The notes below the pieces were generated by a model. It worked only from the letters and a program-made list of their open reading frames with translations, was not told where the DNA came from and ran no database searches. From positions 10,478,001 through 10,542,000 of the forward strand of contig JBITNC010000001.1 in the NCBI GenBank assembly GCA_050084985.1: a DNA stretch of 64,000 nt. The letters run 5' to 3'. This document shows positions 48,546 to 58,929 of the stretch, piece after piece. The first letter of the stretch is position 1, and each line of letters opens with the position of its first letter. This stretch comes from Nageia nagi. Lineage: Eukaryota > Pinophyta. The position numbers and the translations under genes are program-made.

Positions 48546-51480
48546 TCAAACTTCACTCCCCCTTGAGGGCAACTTCACCAACCCGAGAGAATCCCTAAGA
48601 TTGTTGAACTGACCTTCAGGAAGGGGCTTGGTGAATAAATCAGCGGAGTTTTCGGTAGATGGACAATACTCCAAGTGTATGATGTCATCTAGAACCTTCT
48701 CCCTGATAAAATGGGCTTGGATTTCATATGTTTGGTTCTCTGATGGAACACAGGATTCTTAGCTAAAGAGATAACCGATTTATTATTTAAAGAAATAAGA
48801 GATGGGCCATTTTGCTTATACCCAATTTTTTTCAGAAGATGCCTCAGCCAAATAGCTTCTTGGGCGGCAATAGACATGGCTCGATATTCAGCTTCGGTGG
48901 TAGAAAGAGTCACAGTAGGTTGCTTCTTGGAAGCCCAAGAGATAGCACCTGAACTAATGCTGAACACATATGCAGAGGTTGATTTTTTGTCATATCTATC
49001 TCCCCCATAATCAGAATCTGAGAACCTTGAGAGAATAATTGAGGGCACTTTGGAATACTTAAGAGCAAGATCCTTTGTCCCTGCCACATACCTCAAGATT
49101 TGCTTAACAGCATTGAGGTGTTCAACATATGGTTTTTGCATGAATCGTGCCATCAAATTCACTGCAAAGGCAATATCAGGATAAGAGATAGTCAGATACA
49201 GAAGACTATCGATCAATTGCCTATAAGCTGTAGCATCAGCCAACTGAGAATCTGAGCTCAGTGATACAATTATTCCAGGAGAAACAGGTATTGCAACATA
49301 TCTACACTCCTCCATTCCAAACTTTTGCAAGATGTTTGATATATACTTAGATTGACTAAGATAAGTATAATCTTTATGTTGGTATACTTGCATCCCAAGA
49401 TAGTAATGCAATAGACCTAAATTAGTCATTTCAAATGTTGCCTTTAGTTTGGATATGCACTCTTGGATGATTTCAGTATTGTTGCCTATTATGAGAAGAT
49501 CATCCACATAAAGGAGAATTAAGACCACATCTTTTCCTTGATTGAGTACATAGAGATCTGAGTCAGAGAAGCACTTAAAAAAACCAATATCTACAAAGAA
49601 TCCTGAAATTTTTTTGTACCATACTCTAGGTGCTTGTTTAAGTCCATACAAAGACTTCTTTAGCTTGCACACAAGAGACTCTTTTCCTTCTGGAATAAAT
49701 CCTTCTGGTTGATTCATGTAGATTTCTACATCCAAGTCACCATTGAGAAATGCACTCTTGACATCAAGTTGAAAAACTTTCCAACCTTGAGCTACAGAAA
49801 GAGCAAGGATTATCCTAATAGTAGGCATCTTGGCCATAGGAGCAAAGGTTTCCTCATAATCAATACCATATTTCTGAGCGAATCCTTTGGCCACTAACCT
49901 TGCTTTGTATTTTTCAACTTCTCCATCAAAATTGTACTTAACCTTGTATATCCATTTATTTCCAATCACATTTTTCTCATTGGGATAAGGAACCAAATCC
50001 CAAGTTTCATTTTTTATGAGTGCCTCATACTCAACTTTCATAGCTTCCATCCAACACTCTTCCTTGTAAGCTTCTTTGAATGTTGATGGCTCATTCATAT
50101 TATCAATTTTGGCAAATAAGGATTTATTCAAGGTCATACTCCTTGTAATTCTCTGAGCTGAAGAATTTTGCTCTTGTGGTGACTTCCCTACATGATCATC
50201 CAACCAGTTAGGTGCAGGCATAGAATCATCTGAATCAGACACCTCAGCATGAGAAGTCGTATCCTCAGGAAGTTCATTGAACTTGACATCCCTAGAAACA
50301 AAGATTATTTTATGGCATGAGGAGTAGAGCCTGTAACCTCTATGCTGATTATCATACCCCACAAAGATGCATTTTTCTGATCTTTTATCTAGCTTCTTTC
50401 TTTTCTCTGAGGTAATGAAGGCAAATGCATTACAACCAAAGACCCTGAAGTGTGAGATGTTAGGTTTCTTTCCTGTCCATGCTTCATACGGAGTTTTACC
50501 TTCAAATACTTTAGTAGGACACCTATTTAGGGTGTGAATAGCAGTGTGAACAGCTTCACCCCATAAGAAACTAGGAAGGTTACCCAACATGCATCTTGCC
50601 ATTTCCATAATGGTGCGATTCTTCCTTTCAGCAACTCCATTTTGCTGAGGGGTGTAAGGGATTGTGAATTGTCGCTTGATCCCATGTTTAACACAATAGT
50701 CGTTAAACTTATTGCTATTATACTCACCCCCATTATCAGATCTCAGCATTTTGATCTTAAAATCAGTTTGATTTTCAACAAGAGCCTTGAAGTCTTTAAA
50801 CCTGTCAAAAGTTTGATCCTTGTGCTCAAGTAGATAACCAAATGTCATCCTACTGAAGTCATCAATGAAGGTTAGAATATAAGAAGCTCCCCTAGAGACT
50901 TAGTCTAAAATGGACCCATCAAATCTGAATGCACAAGCTGAAGAGGATGAGTAGCCCGAGTTGCCTTATCTTTTTCAAACTTTTGCCTATTCATCTTTCC
51001 TAGAATGCACCTTTCACAAAGACCAATTGTGGGTGAAATATTAGGTAAACCTTCCACAAGTTCTTGATTTTTCTTATCTTGAATACTCTTGTGGTTAAGG
51101 TACCCTAATCGTTGATGCCAAAGATTACCTTTTGAACAAACATTTGCAGCAAGACAAATCTTTGAAGGTACTTGATCCACAATATAAAGGTCATTTTTTA
51201 CTAATCCTTTCATCAAGGTGGCAAGTCCTTTCTTAACACACCAGGAGTGTGAGGTAAACTCAAATCAGCATCCTTTCCTTGTAATCTGAATTACGGAGAT
51301 AAGATTCATCCTTAGTTTAGGCACATAAAAGATATTATCAAGAGCCTTTCCATGAATCTTCACATTCCCTATTCCTTGAACATCAAGAACTGTATTATCA
51401 CCTATCATAACTGTATCCTTGTTGTACTTATGAAAGTTTTCAAACTTATCCTTTTCATAACACATGTGATTAGTGCATCC
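48546..51480 (-). pseudogene. copia pol: protease, integrase, RT, RNase H (719-codon open part)
   Basis: The minus strand starts with the protease site IVDSGCTNHMCY and its core (51265-51465). The integrase zinc part (50905-51216) has LWHQRLGYLNHKSI and CERC. The longest open frame (48689-50848) holds the integrase core with LRSDNGGEY and PQQNGVAERKN, then RT with QLDVKSAFLNGDLDVEIYM, KSLYGLKQAPRVWYKK and YVDDLLIIGN. RNase H follows with SDSDYGGDRYDKKST and STTEAEYRAM. The third RNase H acid (usually D in DNQSA) is Asn: LNNKSVISLAKNPVFHQRTK. Breaks are TGA 51265-51267, TAG 50905-50907, a frame change near 50890 and a one-base loss near 48733. Past that loss the next frame keeps the usual EYCPSTENSADLFTKPLP ending to the stop at 48546-48548. 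Confidence 0.93.
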
Positions 51481-51492
51481 TGAATCAACAAT

Positions 51493-52437
51493 CTAATCAT
51501 TTGAAATAGTTTGAGTCATTGAGTAGTAGGGAATAGTAGCAGCATGCTTGTTCTTCTTTTTATTATTGAAATTTCTCACATTTGCATTTCCCTTACCTTT
51601 TTTAGCAAATTTCTTTTTACGATAATCATACTCTTTGTGCCCAAATATGCCACAAAAGTTACAATTTCCATCAAACTTTTCCTGCAGTGTTGGTTTGCTT
51701 GATCTAGCTTTGTCATTCCTTTGCTTGAAGTTGTCGTGCTTCCTGATGGTAGATGAGGATTTGTTATTTTTTAATTTATAATGTTTGAACTTCTTTTTGA
51801 AAGGAGTTTTGGTTGCTCCTAGAGCAATGCTATTATCTTTTGGAGAAAAGTTCAACATTTTCTTGTTCAAAGTTTCCTCATGCTTCAGGAGTCTAGAAAG
51901 GTTGTTAAGAGAGATGACATGTTCTTCATCATCGAGCCTAGTCTCCATAACTATGAAAAAGTTACTGAACTTTGTAGAGAGGCTTTGAAGAATGATGAAG
52001 ACCATGAACTCATCATTGATCCAATTGCACCCATAGCCAACCAGTTGTGTCCTGAGGTCAATGATTTTGTTCAAGTAGATAGAAGCACTTTCATCTTCAC
52101 CTTGGTAATATTGCAACAACTTTTGTAGAATGGTGAACCTCCTTGAAAATTTTGACCCAAGGTAAATTTTCTTCAGTCTATCCCAAGCTTCTTTTGTTGA
52201 TGTTGAAGAAGAGATCATGAGAAGGATGTCATCTGAAACTGCATGATAAATCATTGAAGTTGCTAACTCATTCTTTGAGTTTTAGATTTCAAGAGCCTTC
52301 TCATCTGTAGGAGCGACCAGATCTTCATTAACTATCTGCCATAGCTTCCTTACTTGTAACTCAGCTCTCATACGAGGTTCCCATATGCCAAAGTTGGAAC
52401 CGTCGAGTATATGCTTGGGTATGAAGGTTTCAACCAT
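51493..52437 (-). pseudogene. copia gag
   Basis: The start ATG at 52435-52437 gives MVETFIPKHILDGSNFGIWE. A TAA at 52282-52284 interrupts it near residue 52. The rest is open (51493-52254) with STKEAWDRLKKIYLGSKFSR, INDEFMVFIILQSLSTKFSN and a zinc knuckle CNFCGIFGHKEYDY, where the last Cys is Tyr. It ends at TAG 51493-51495, which stands where the sister element has the Trp of the protease motif. Gag and pol were therefore one frame originally. Confidence 0.92.
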
Positions 52438-55400
52438 TATCTATACAAAAGTAAATATGCAATAAGAATGCAAATTTTTACAAGTTTCCATCTATACAAA
52501 TCAAACATAAGTAAACATGTCCCACATGTGCAAACTTATAAACCATGATCTGTAGAAGGATAAAGTTGGAGTTGTTTTCTTGTATAGAATTAGGCCTTCA
52601 CCTGGATGCCCACAAGGTGGAGCCCAGGTACTACCAGTCCTCAACCAGTTCACCTTGGTCAGTAATATATTCTCACAAGGAGAAGTACCAACTATTTTCC
52701 AAGGATCCTATGTATCTTGGACCGGCCATTTTAATTATCTTGATTAAGGTTTTTAGTTTTCCTCCTAGGTTATCAGGATAATCCCTAAATGGACGTGCAG
52801 ACATGTGGTATCACTACACACATGCCTGTCCACCTAATAGAGTTATGTTCAATCCAACAAAGGTCTTAGGGGCAATTAAGATGGACTTACCACCACTTGG
52901 CTCTTCAGACTAAAAGGGCTCCAGTCTGCCTTGTCCTCGCCTTGTGGCTCCCCAAACAAGTCATGTTGTGGAAAAATACATGCGGATGTGTTCATTTTAG
53001 GGGTTACTTTCAATATTTGCATTTTGCAAGTATAAAGCAATTGTGCAAAAATATAAATTAAAATTGCATCATCCACACGAGCTTGAAAAACCTTAAAAAG
53101 TCCAATGGGTTTTGTACTAACCCCTAAAGGACATTTTACATTTTGTATATTTTGCTCAATTCATTCAAGCACTTAATGAATTTAAAAAAGAACTAAGTCC
53201 TACTTAGCATTAATCTATAACTTAAAACATGCATTGTTCCATGACTTAAAAAATTAAGTAATAATCATGCATCATGCATTTTTTAAAAAATTTTAAGTCC
53301 TAAGCATGTTTTATTCCTCAAACAAAATTAAGAGACATGCATCACAAGTTTAGCATGCAAGATCTAGATAAAATTTTAAGTAAAAATTATACAAATTCCC
53401 CCCTTTTCACTTAAAGTTTTATCCCTAAAAACTTCTATGCTAAAAACTTGTCTTTTAAGTATGCATTTTAGGTAAAAAATTTCCCTTATTTACTTAAAAA
53501 AAAATAGCATACTTAGATTAAATTACTATGCTTAGAGAAAAAAAATGCTAAGAGGTTAGCATTCTAGAAATTGCATGTGCACCTTAGTAAATTAAACATG
53601 CAATATTAAAAATATTCTAAGCATTTTCTTTTTTCTTTTTTAAATAAGCTAAGTTTAACTTAAAATATTTTTGACCTTATTGTAAAAATAAGTTAAAAAT
53701 ATTCACTACTTACCAAGTCTCCAAGAATTAAATGAAAAAGAAGGAGACCCATACCCCTACTTCATGCATATTTAATGCTTCTTTTACTTCAAGCACTCTA
53801 AAATACTTTAAGTCAAAAAAATAGATGCATATAGGTAAAGTAGTGATGGCAACCCTTCCCTTACCAAGGAGTATATGTTGCCTCTTGGGAGTAGTCAACA
53901 AAAAATTAATGCTCAAGGGGTTTGGTTGGGTTTTTAAGACTTAGGTGGTAAAACAAGGAAAAATTAAATCCCCTTTCTAGTTGGTAAAAACAAATTAAAT
54001 GCATGTTTGTTCTTAAAAAAATACCCCCCCTTTTTCTTCTACCAAGAAGAGCACGTTGCTTGTGGAGGAGCATAGAAGGTAAAAAGTGGTCAATAAGAAC
54101 TTAATGCTTCTAAGTGCATTAAATGATAAAGAAGACTTGCAAAAGGTGGGGCATCCATCACACTTGACCGTGGGAAGCAGGATGACTTACATGCAGGCAC
54201 TAGAAGATAGCCAATGGAGGTGATGGTGGCCATGCATAGGAGAAGAGTATATGGTGAAGGAGGAGAAGAGGGTTGCATGGATAGGCTGAACCACTACGTG
54301 CAGGAGGAAGAGGAGGTTTGCATAGGAGGCTGGCGACTGAGAGGAGGAGTGCAAGAGGAGAGGGAGGAGAGTGCTTGCTACAGAGTGGAGGAGACTGCTG
54401 TAGACGATGCATGTGTGAGGGAGATGCGGAGGCATGGAGAGTGACCTGGTTGGCGAGGAAGCAGAGGTTGCATGGGCATGCAGGTCAAACATCATGCGAA
54501 GCTCGCGATAACAGGGAGAGGGAGAGGGCGCAGCCCAAGTACAGAGAGATATTTGCGAAAATACCACATTTACTTCCCATTTCAGTAAAACCTTTGAACT
54601 TTGCCACCCCACTCTATTCAAATGTTATTTATGGATAAGAGGCATGATGGAATTGTATGTACGCTATGTTTCTGCTACAACAAAAATGAACATTCTCCAC
54701 CACACTAGAGAACGTTAGAACAACAAATTTGATAACAATGCGTAGACCCTTTCTATATCCTGCGATCATTGCAGTCTTGGGATTTCTTGCTTTTGCATTT
54801 TGAGGGAGAACGTTGAGGCACTCTATCAGACTTTCAACGTATCTGTTTTGTGCACATTGCAGTCCATAGACTGGATTTCATCAAGGTACTTTGTCAAACA
54901 ATTCATAGACCCAATTTTGTGCATATTCTATGATCATGACTGCATATCGATGAGGCATTTTGTCAAATGATTTATAGACCTTATTTTGTGCATATTCTAC
55001 GATCATTGTAGGGAATGATACTGGTGAGGGATGAGGCTGCGGGGAAAGGTGTGTGGTCTGCAACATGCACCGCGTGAAACAAGTCATAGACCTGTTCAAC
55101 GTTTCTATTTTTGTGTATATCCTATGAGATTGCATCTTGATGAGGCATTTTGTCAAATAATTTTACAGACCCGCAGAGGGAGGAGGGAGACACGGAGGGT
55201 GGACCGCGAGCTACTAGGGTTTGGATTAATTCGTAGACCCTACGTTTATTTTGTCCCCCCCCCCCCAAAATTTTATAATTTTTGAAAAAATATATTATAT
55301 ATAAAAAAATATTGCTTTCAAAAAATTCAACCTTTGAATAAAATATTGCTCTTCTCCCTCAATGAAAAAATTCAAACTTTGAATAAAAATAGTTTGAGAG

Positions 55401-56062
55401 CTACCTCTTTAATTGGCATAAAGAAATATTGCAATACTAATCTCTTTTTTTAAAAAAAAAAAATTAACATCATGCTCACTAGAGGTTAGTATAATTAAGA
55501 GCATTATATTTCTATTTTTAGCCCTCCCTTTTTTTCAAAAAATAAATTAACTTTCACTTGTGTTTACTTTAAACAAGAAAAGTAAACCTCAAGAAATTAG
55601 TTGCTACTAACAAACAAAATGTTAGTAAAAATATTTGCATTTCATAGTATCCTCTTAAAAAAAAGGTATATCATGTATTAAGTATTTTTGTAAAAAAAAA
55701 TGCTACTAACATAAGAGGTTAGTATAGGGAAAAAAAATTACTTGCATTGTCATTTTAATCATACTTTGCAAGAAATAAGCTCCAATATCTTACAAAATAT
55801 ATTAGTATCTAATGCAATAATCCATAAGATAACCAAATGAGGAGGAAATTTATACCTTCTCTTAAAATTTACCTCACCAATGGGGTGTAAGATGAGGAAT
55901 GAAGAAGGATGAAGAACCTCCAAAATGTAGAAGAAGAGCTTCCACACCAAAGGAATGAAGAAGGATGAAGAACCTCCAAGATGTAGAAGAAGAGCTTCCA
56001 CACCAAAGGAATGAAGAAGGATGAAGAACCTCCAAGATGTAGAAGAAGAGCTTCCACACCAA
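52438..56062 (-). mobile_element. long copia leader with GC-richer island
   Basis: A 3.6-kb leader between primer site and gag. Reading from gag outward (plus coordinates) it has the conserved block (52560-53010), AT-rich DNA with aagcatgcat-like words, a GC-richer island (about 54160-55250), and an AT-rich block with taacatcatgctcactagag (about 55450-55500) that matches leader B (about 7420-7450). A 12-C run lies at 55255-55266. Frames through the island (for example minus 54187-54621) are low-complexity and I do not call them genes. Confidence 0.7.
55895..56062 (-). repeat. 56-bp tandem triplication next to the primer site
   Basis: Three almost identical units start at 55895, 55951 and 56007 (aggaatgaagaaggatgaag, then aacctccaagatgtagaag, then aagagcttccacaccaa). 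Other leaders of the lineage have a single diverged copy here, so the triplication is recent. It creates three stacked by-product reading frames. Confidence 0.95.
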
Positions 56063-56075
56063 GCTCTAGATACCA
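56063..56075 (-). other. primer-binding site with one extra base
   Basis: The minus strand reads TGGTATCTAGAGC; the standard site is TGGTATCAGAGC, so one T is inserted after position 7. It lies two bases inside the 5' LTR. Confidence 0.85.
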
Positions 56076-56171
56076 ATTGAGAGAATTAGCACTACTCTAA
56101 TTCTCAAGGTCCAAGACTAGGAAGCTCAATCATTCAACATAACACCATTCACAAGATAACACAAGTGTAAT

Positions 56172-56202
56172 GTGGTTCCTCCCTCCTTGGGAGTACATCC
56201 AC
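56172..56202 (-). promoter_or_regulatory. conserved LTR stem-loop, CTCCC/GGGAG version
   Basis: The minus strand reads GTGGATGTACTCCC, a short loop, then GGGAGGAACCAC. Compared with CTCC/GGAG at 4886-4914, both arms gained the pairing extra C and G. Confidence 0.7.
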
Positions 56203-56320
56203 AACTAGTATCTCAATTCTCAAGTATGCCCCTCTTACAACTATTCTCTTCCTCTCCTACACAAACTAGTAGAGTAATCTTACTCCCAAAACTTATATAT
56301 GTTACAAGAGAAGAGGCCCT

Positions 56321-56330
56321 CTATTTATAG
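56321..56330 (-). promoter_or_regulatory. LTR TATA box
   Basis: Minus strand CTATAAATAG. The same word occurs at the same place in the LTRs at 4779, 7697, 9627, 32193, 39210, 47095 and 58358, and is damaged at 13553 and 63344. Transcription should start about 30 bases downstream, to the left. Confidence 0.75.
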
Positions 56331-56560
56331 CTTGAGAGCACCTCCCTAACCTCCCTTTAACCCAAAGGGTAAGGTTAGGGTTACAATAAATGTATGACCT
56401 AACTTTAACCTACCAACTAACCCCATGGTTAGGTCAAAGTCCACACATAATAAAGAATTCAATTAATCCCTTAAAGTATCTACATATCCTTTAAGTGATT
56501 AATTGAATTTACAAGAAGTTTAGATATTCACAATATTTCATTACAAATTCTAACAATCAT

Positions 56561-56929
56561 CATAAGTATCAAACTTCATTTTGTTCCCTCCTTACATTTT
56601 CTTGGAATGGGAAGATTTTTTATATACACATCATATATTATTTTTTCCTTACAGGAGATATTTAGTTTAGTGACTACGCATCTATATGATTTGGGAACAT
56701 CACATGGATTCTTTATAGAAACTTCATAATGAAATTTATCCTTAGGTGGTGTTTAAGAGTACATATTCCTCTCCATTCTCCATCCTTCTTCTTCTTTCTC
56801 TCTTGAATGATGGTTTTTACCATGTGGTTTTTTATCATCTCTTCACTAGATTTTTATGGATACATATTGTACATAATACCTAATCAGGCCTTGTTGTTAG
56901 GACTCATACCTATGGATATGCCACTTGTA
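56561..56929. other. anonymous AT-rich DNA
   Basis: Right flank of the copia insertion. No gene is recognised. It may contain further LINE sequence too decayed to read. Confidence 0.35.
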
Positions 56930-58300
56930 TTTTATTAAATCCTTGTATCACTTAAGGGGTCATGTTAGAGTATATTGCAAGCTTACTAGGATAACATGTT
57001 TTATTCCTTTTTTGGTTCTAATGTATCTTTACTCTACTTTTCTATTTATACTTCCTTACTTGATTATGCAAGGTCTCTCTCATGAATATTCAACTAGTTA
57101 TTTAAGCTTCTCTCCAATTTTCTTATGATGCTTTACATGTTTGTTTCATTGCATATATGTTTATTAATAACCATATGATTTTAGTATCATTGTAATAAAA
57201 TGGTATGTTGATTAATATCTTTGAGGATGAGATCACTCGACTTCCACTCTATTATGATCCAGAATGTATAATAATCCCCTGAGGCTTCATTTGTATGATT
57301 AGGTGCAAAATTTGACTCCTTTCAAATTTCCTTTTTTAGCCTTTCAATATTTGATTCCTCAACTTTTGTTTCTTGAAGAAGGATAATATGTAGATTTAAT
57401 TATTTCCTCATTGAAGAAATTAAATAATGCTTAGATGAGGCATTAAGAATCCTTAAATTCCATAAGATAATCTTCATTTTTAATATTTAGTGGTTCATCT
57501 TTTCCTACCCATATTTAAGGTCAATTAGGTTCCATTAACCACTTTCTTAGTAGTTTCCCAAAATCTAATATCCATTTGTGAAGGATGACCTATCCTAGGA
57601 TCATAACCAATATTTATTGCTCATTTTATACAACTTCATGTAATTTGAATTTGATTATTTTATTCCTTTCTAGAGTCCGTTTTGGTGATTTATTATGCTC
57701 CACTTCACTTCCTCTATCGGGATCACAATTTTCATCTAAACAAGATCTAAATTCAATTTTTAGTATACATTGATTTCCTCACAATCTTGGTTTTCATTTT
57801 GAATATCAATCTTTAAGCCATCATCATAGTTCTAGAGGAAATCAAACATCTTTTGAATATTTAAATTATTTAACACTAAAGAGTAGGTCACTAAAGGGGC
57901 ACTTATATTAAATTTTTCCTCCCAAATTTCTCCTTCCTCTAAGGTGATAGCATCATGGTTAGGATTTGACATTTCTTTGTCAATGTTCCTCACCTTATAA
58001 ATAGATTAATATTCTTGTCCTTTCTTAGTTGTTGGAATTTTCTTAGGTTACCATTATCGAACTTGTGTTTGGTTTCTCTTTCTTGACCAATCCCTACTTA
58101 AGTGCTCTAAATCTATCATGAATTGTATTTCACAAGAAGATTTTTGAATTATATAGGTTGGTTTCAGGTTCAAATATATAAACCATTTCTATTGAATTAG
58201 AAAAATGAGTTTCCATATTCAAGTTTACACAAATATAGCATAAAAGAGTTTACATCTTATCATCATTATTGGATCTATTGTAATCAATCGAACTATTGAT
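56930..58300 (-). pseudogene. second L1-type LINE remnant, end of ORF1 and start of ORF2
   Basis: On the minus strand an ATG at 57475-57477 opens MKIILWNLRILNASSKHYLI. After one stop it continues with LNLHIILLQETKVEESNIER. This is the start of an L1 endonuclease, with the conserved WN-x-R-G-L and LQETK words (the Gly of WNLRG is changed here). Traces of the endonuclease continue to about 56930. Upstream, at about 57660-58060, a frame with EMSNPNHDAITLEEGEIWEE and INIQKMF-like text looks like the acidic C-terminal tail of ORF1. No RT domain is present, so the element is truncated. Confidence 0.6.
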
Positions 58301-58357
58301 TATGCAATTCTTTAAAAAATATCCTCATGCCATGAATGAAGGGGTGGCCCATGGAGC

Positions 58358-58786
58358 TGTTGGAATGTATAATGCATTATTGTAAAGGTTTGTATTAAAT
58401 CTTCTATGTAAGTTCATTAATACTTAAGGGTATCATTTGATACCTTAAATATTTAAGTGAATATGATAATGTAACTTGTCCTACACTCCATGTCATAAGC
58501 ATGCCCCTTAGGTAAAAGGATGTGCATGTCATGCTGTTGTACATTGGATAAAAGGGTGATCCAAAGAGGGATTTTGGCCTATAAATAGAAGGCTCCTTCT
58601 GTGTGATCATACACCAATTTGTGGAGTAAAGCTATGCTATAGGATAGTGTTTAGGAGAAAAGTTTAGAAGATTGTAAGAGTTCATATTTGTGAATGAAGT
58701 GAGATCTAGTTAGTGGATGTACTCCTAGTTGGAGGAACCACTTACATCTTGTGTCATCTTTGTGAGTTTGTTAGATGTGAATTATG
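58358..58786 (+). repeat. single truncated copia LTR
   Basis: Starts TGTTGGAATGTATAATG, with a TATA box at 58579-58588 and the stem-loop at 58713-58741. It follows the LTRs at 4779 and 7697 (which are on minus) but breaks off about 55 bp before the expected end. No internal element sequence belongs to it. Confidence 0.85.
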
Positions 58787-58929
58787 AGTCCTCTTTGTCT
58801 AAAAAAAAGGGCTTTAATGAATAATGTTGTCCAAATATTCATCGTAGTTAAGCTTGATAAGGAAAAAATTATTAAGTAGAGGAATTATTTCCATATGGCC
58901 TAATGACATCCATTTTTACATGCTCGCTT

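Larger units (their letters stand above)
47095..56555 (-). mobile_element. young full-length Ty1/copia element
   Basis: This 9.46-kb element reads on the minus strand as 5' LTR, primer site, 3.6-kb leader, gag, protease, integrase, RT, RNase H, 3' untranslated minisatellite, polypurine tract and 3' LTR. A perfect 5-bp target duplication, atcat, lies at 47090-47094 and 56556-56560. By hand alignment the two LTRs (477 and 478 bp) differ by seven substitutions and one single-base indel, about 1.5 percent, so this is the youngest insertion in the window. It is still inactive: stops in gag and before integrase, two frame changes, and a lost RNase H acid. Confidence 0.95.
56078..56555 (-). repeat. 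copia 5' LTR (478 bp)
   Basis: Near-identical partner of 47095-47571. It should hold the promoter of the element. Its left neighbour is the altered primer site at 56063-56075. Confidence 0.95.

Noticed and set aside
54187-54638. Overlapping frames of 70-144 codons on both strands
   Set aside because: They cover a purine-rich GC island in the copia leader. The peptides are low-complexity Ser/Leu/Pro or Arg/Glu and no family motif is visible.
55255-55266. Run of 12 C as a functional signal
   Set aside because: A single homopolymer in one leader copy, not found at the matching place in the others; it could also be an assembly artefact.
55759-56076. Three overlapping minus-strand frames rich in Leu, Phe and Ser
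   Set aside because: They arise from the 56-bp triplication, whose unit length makes the same text appear in several frames.
47095-56555. An envelope-like gene in the copia element (as in some plant copia lineages)
   Set aside because: The region after pol is a non-coding minisatellite and short AT-rich DNA; no membrane-protein frame is present.
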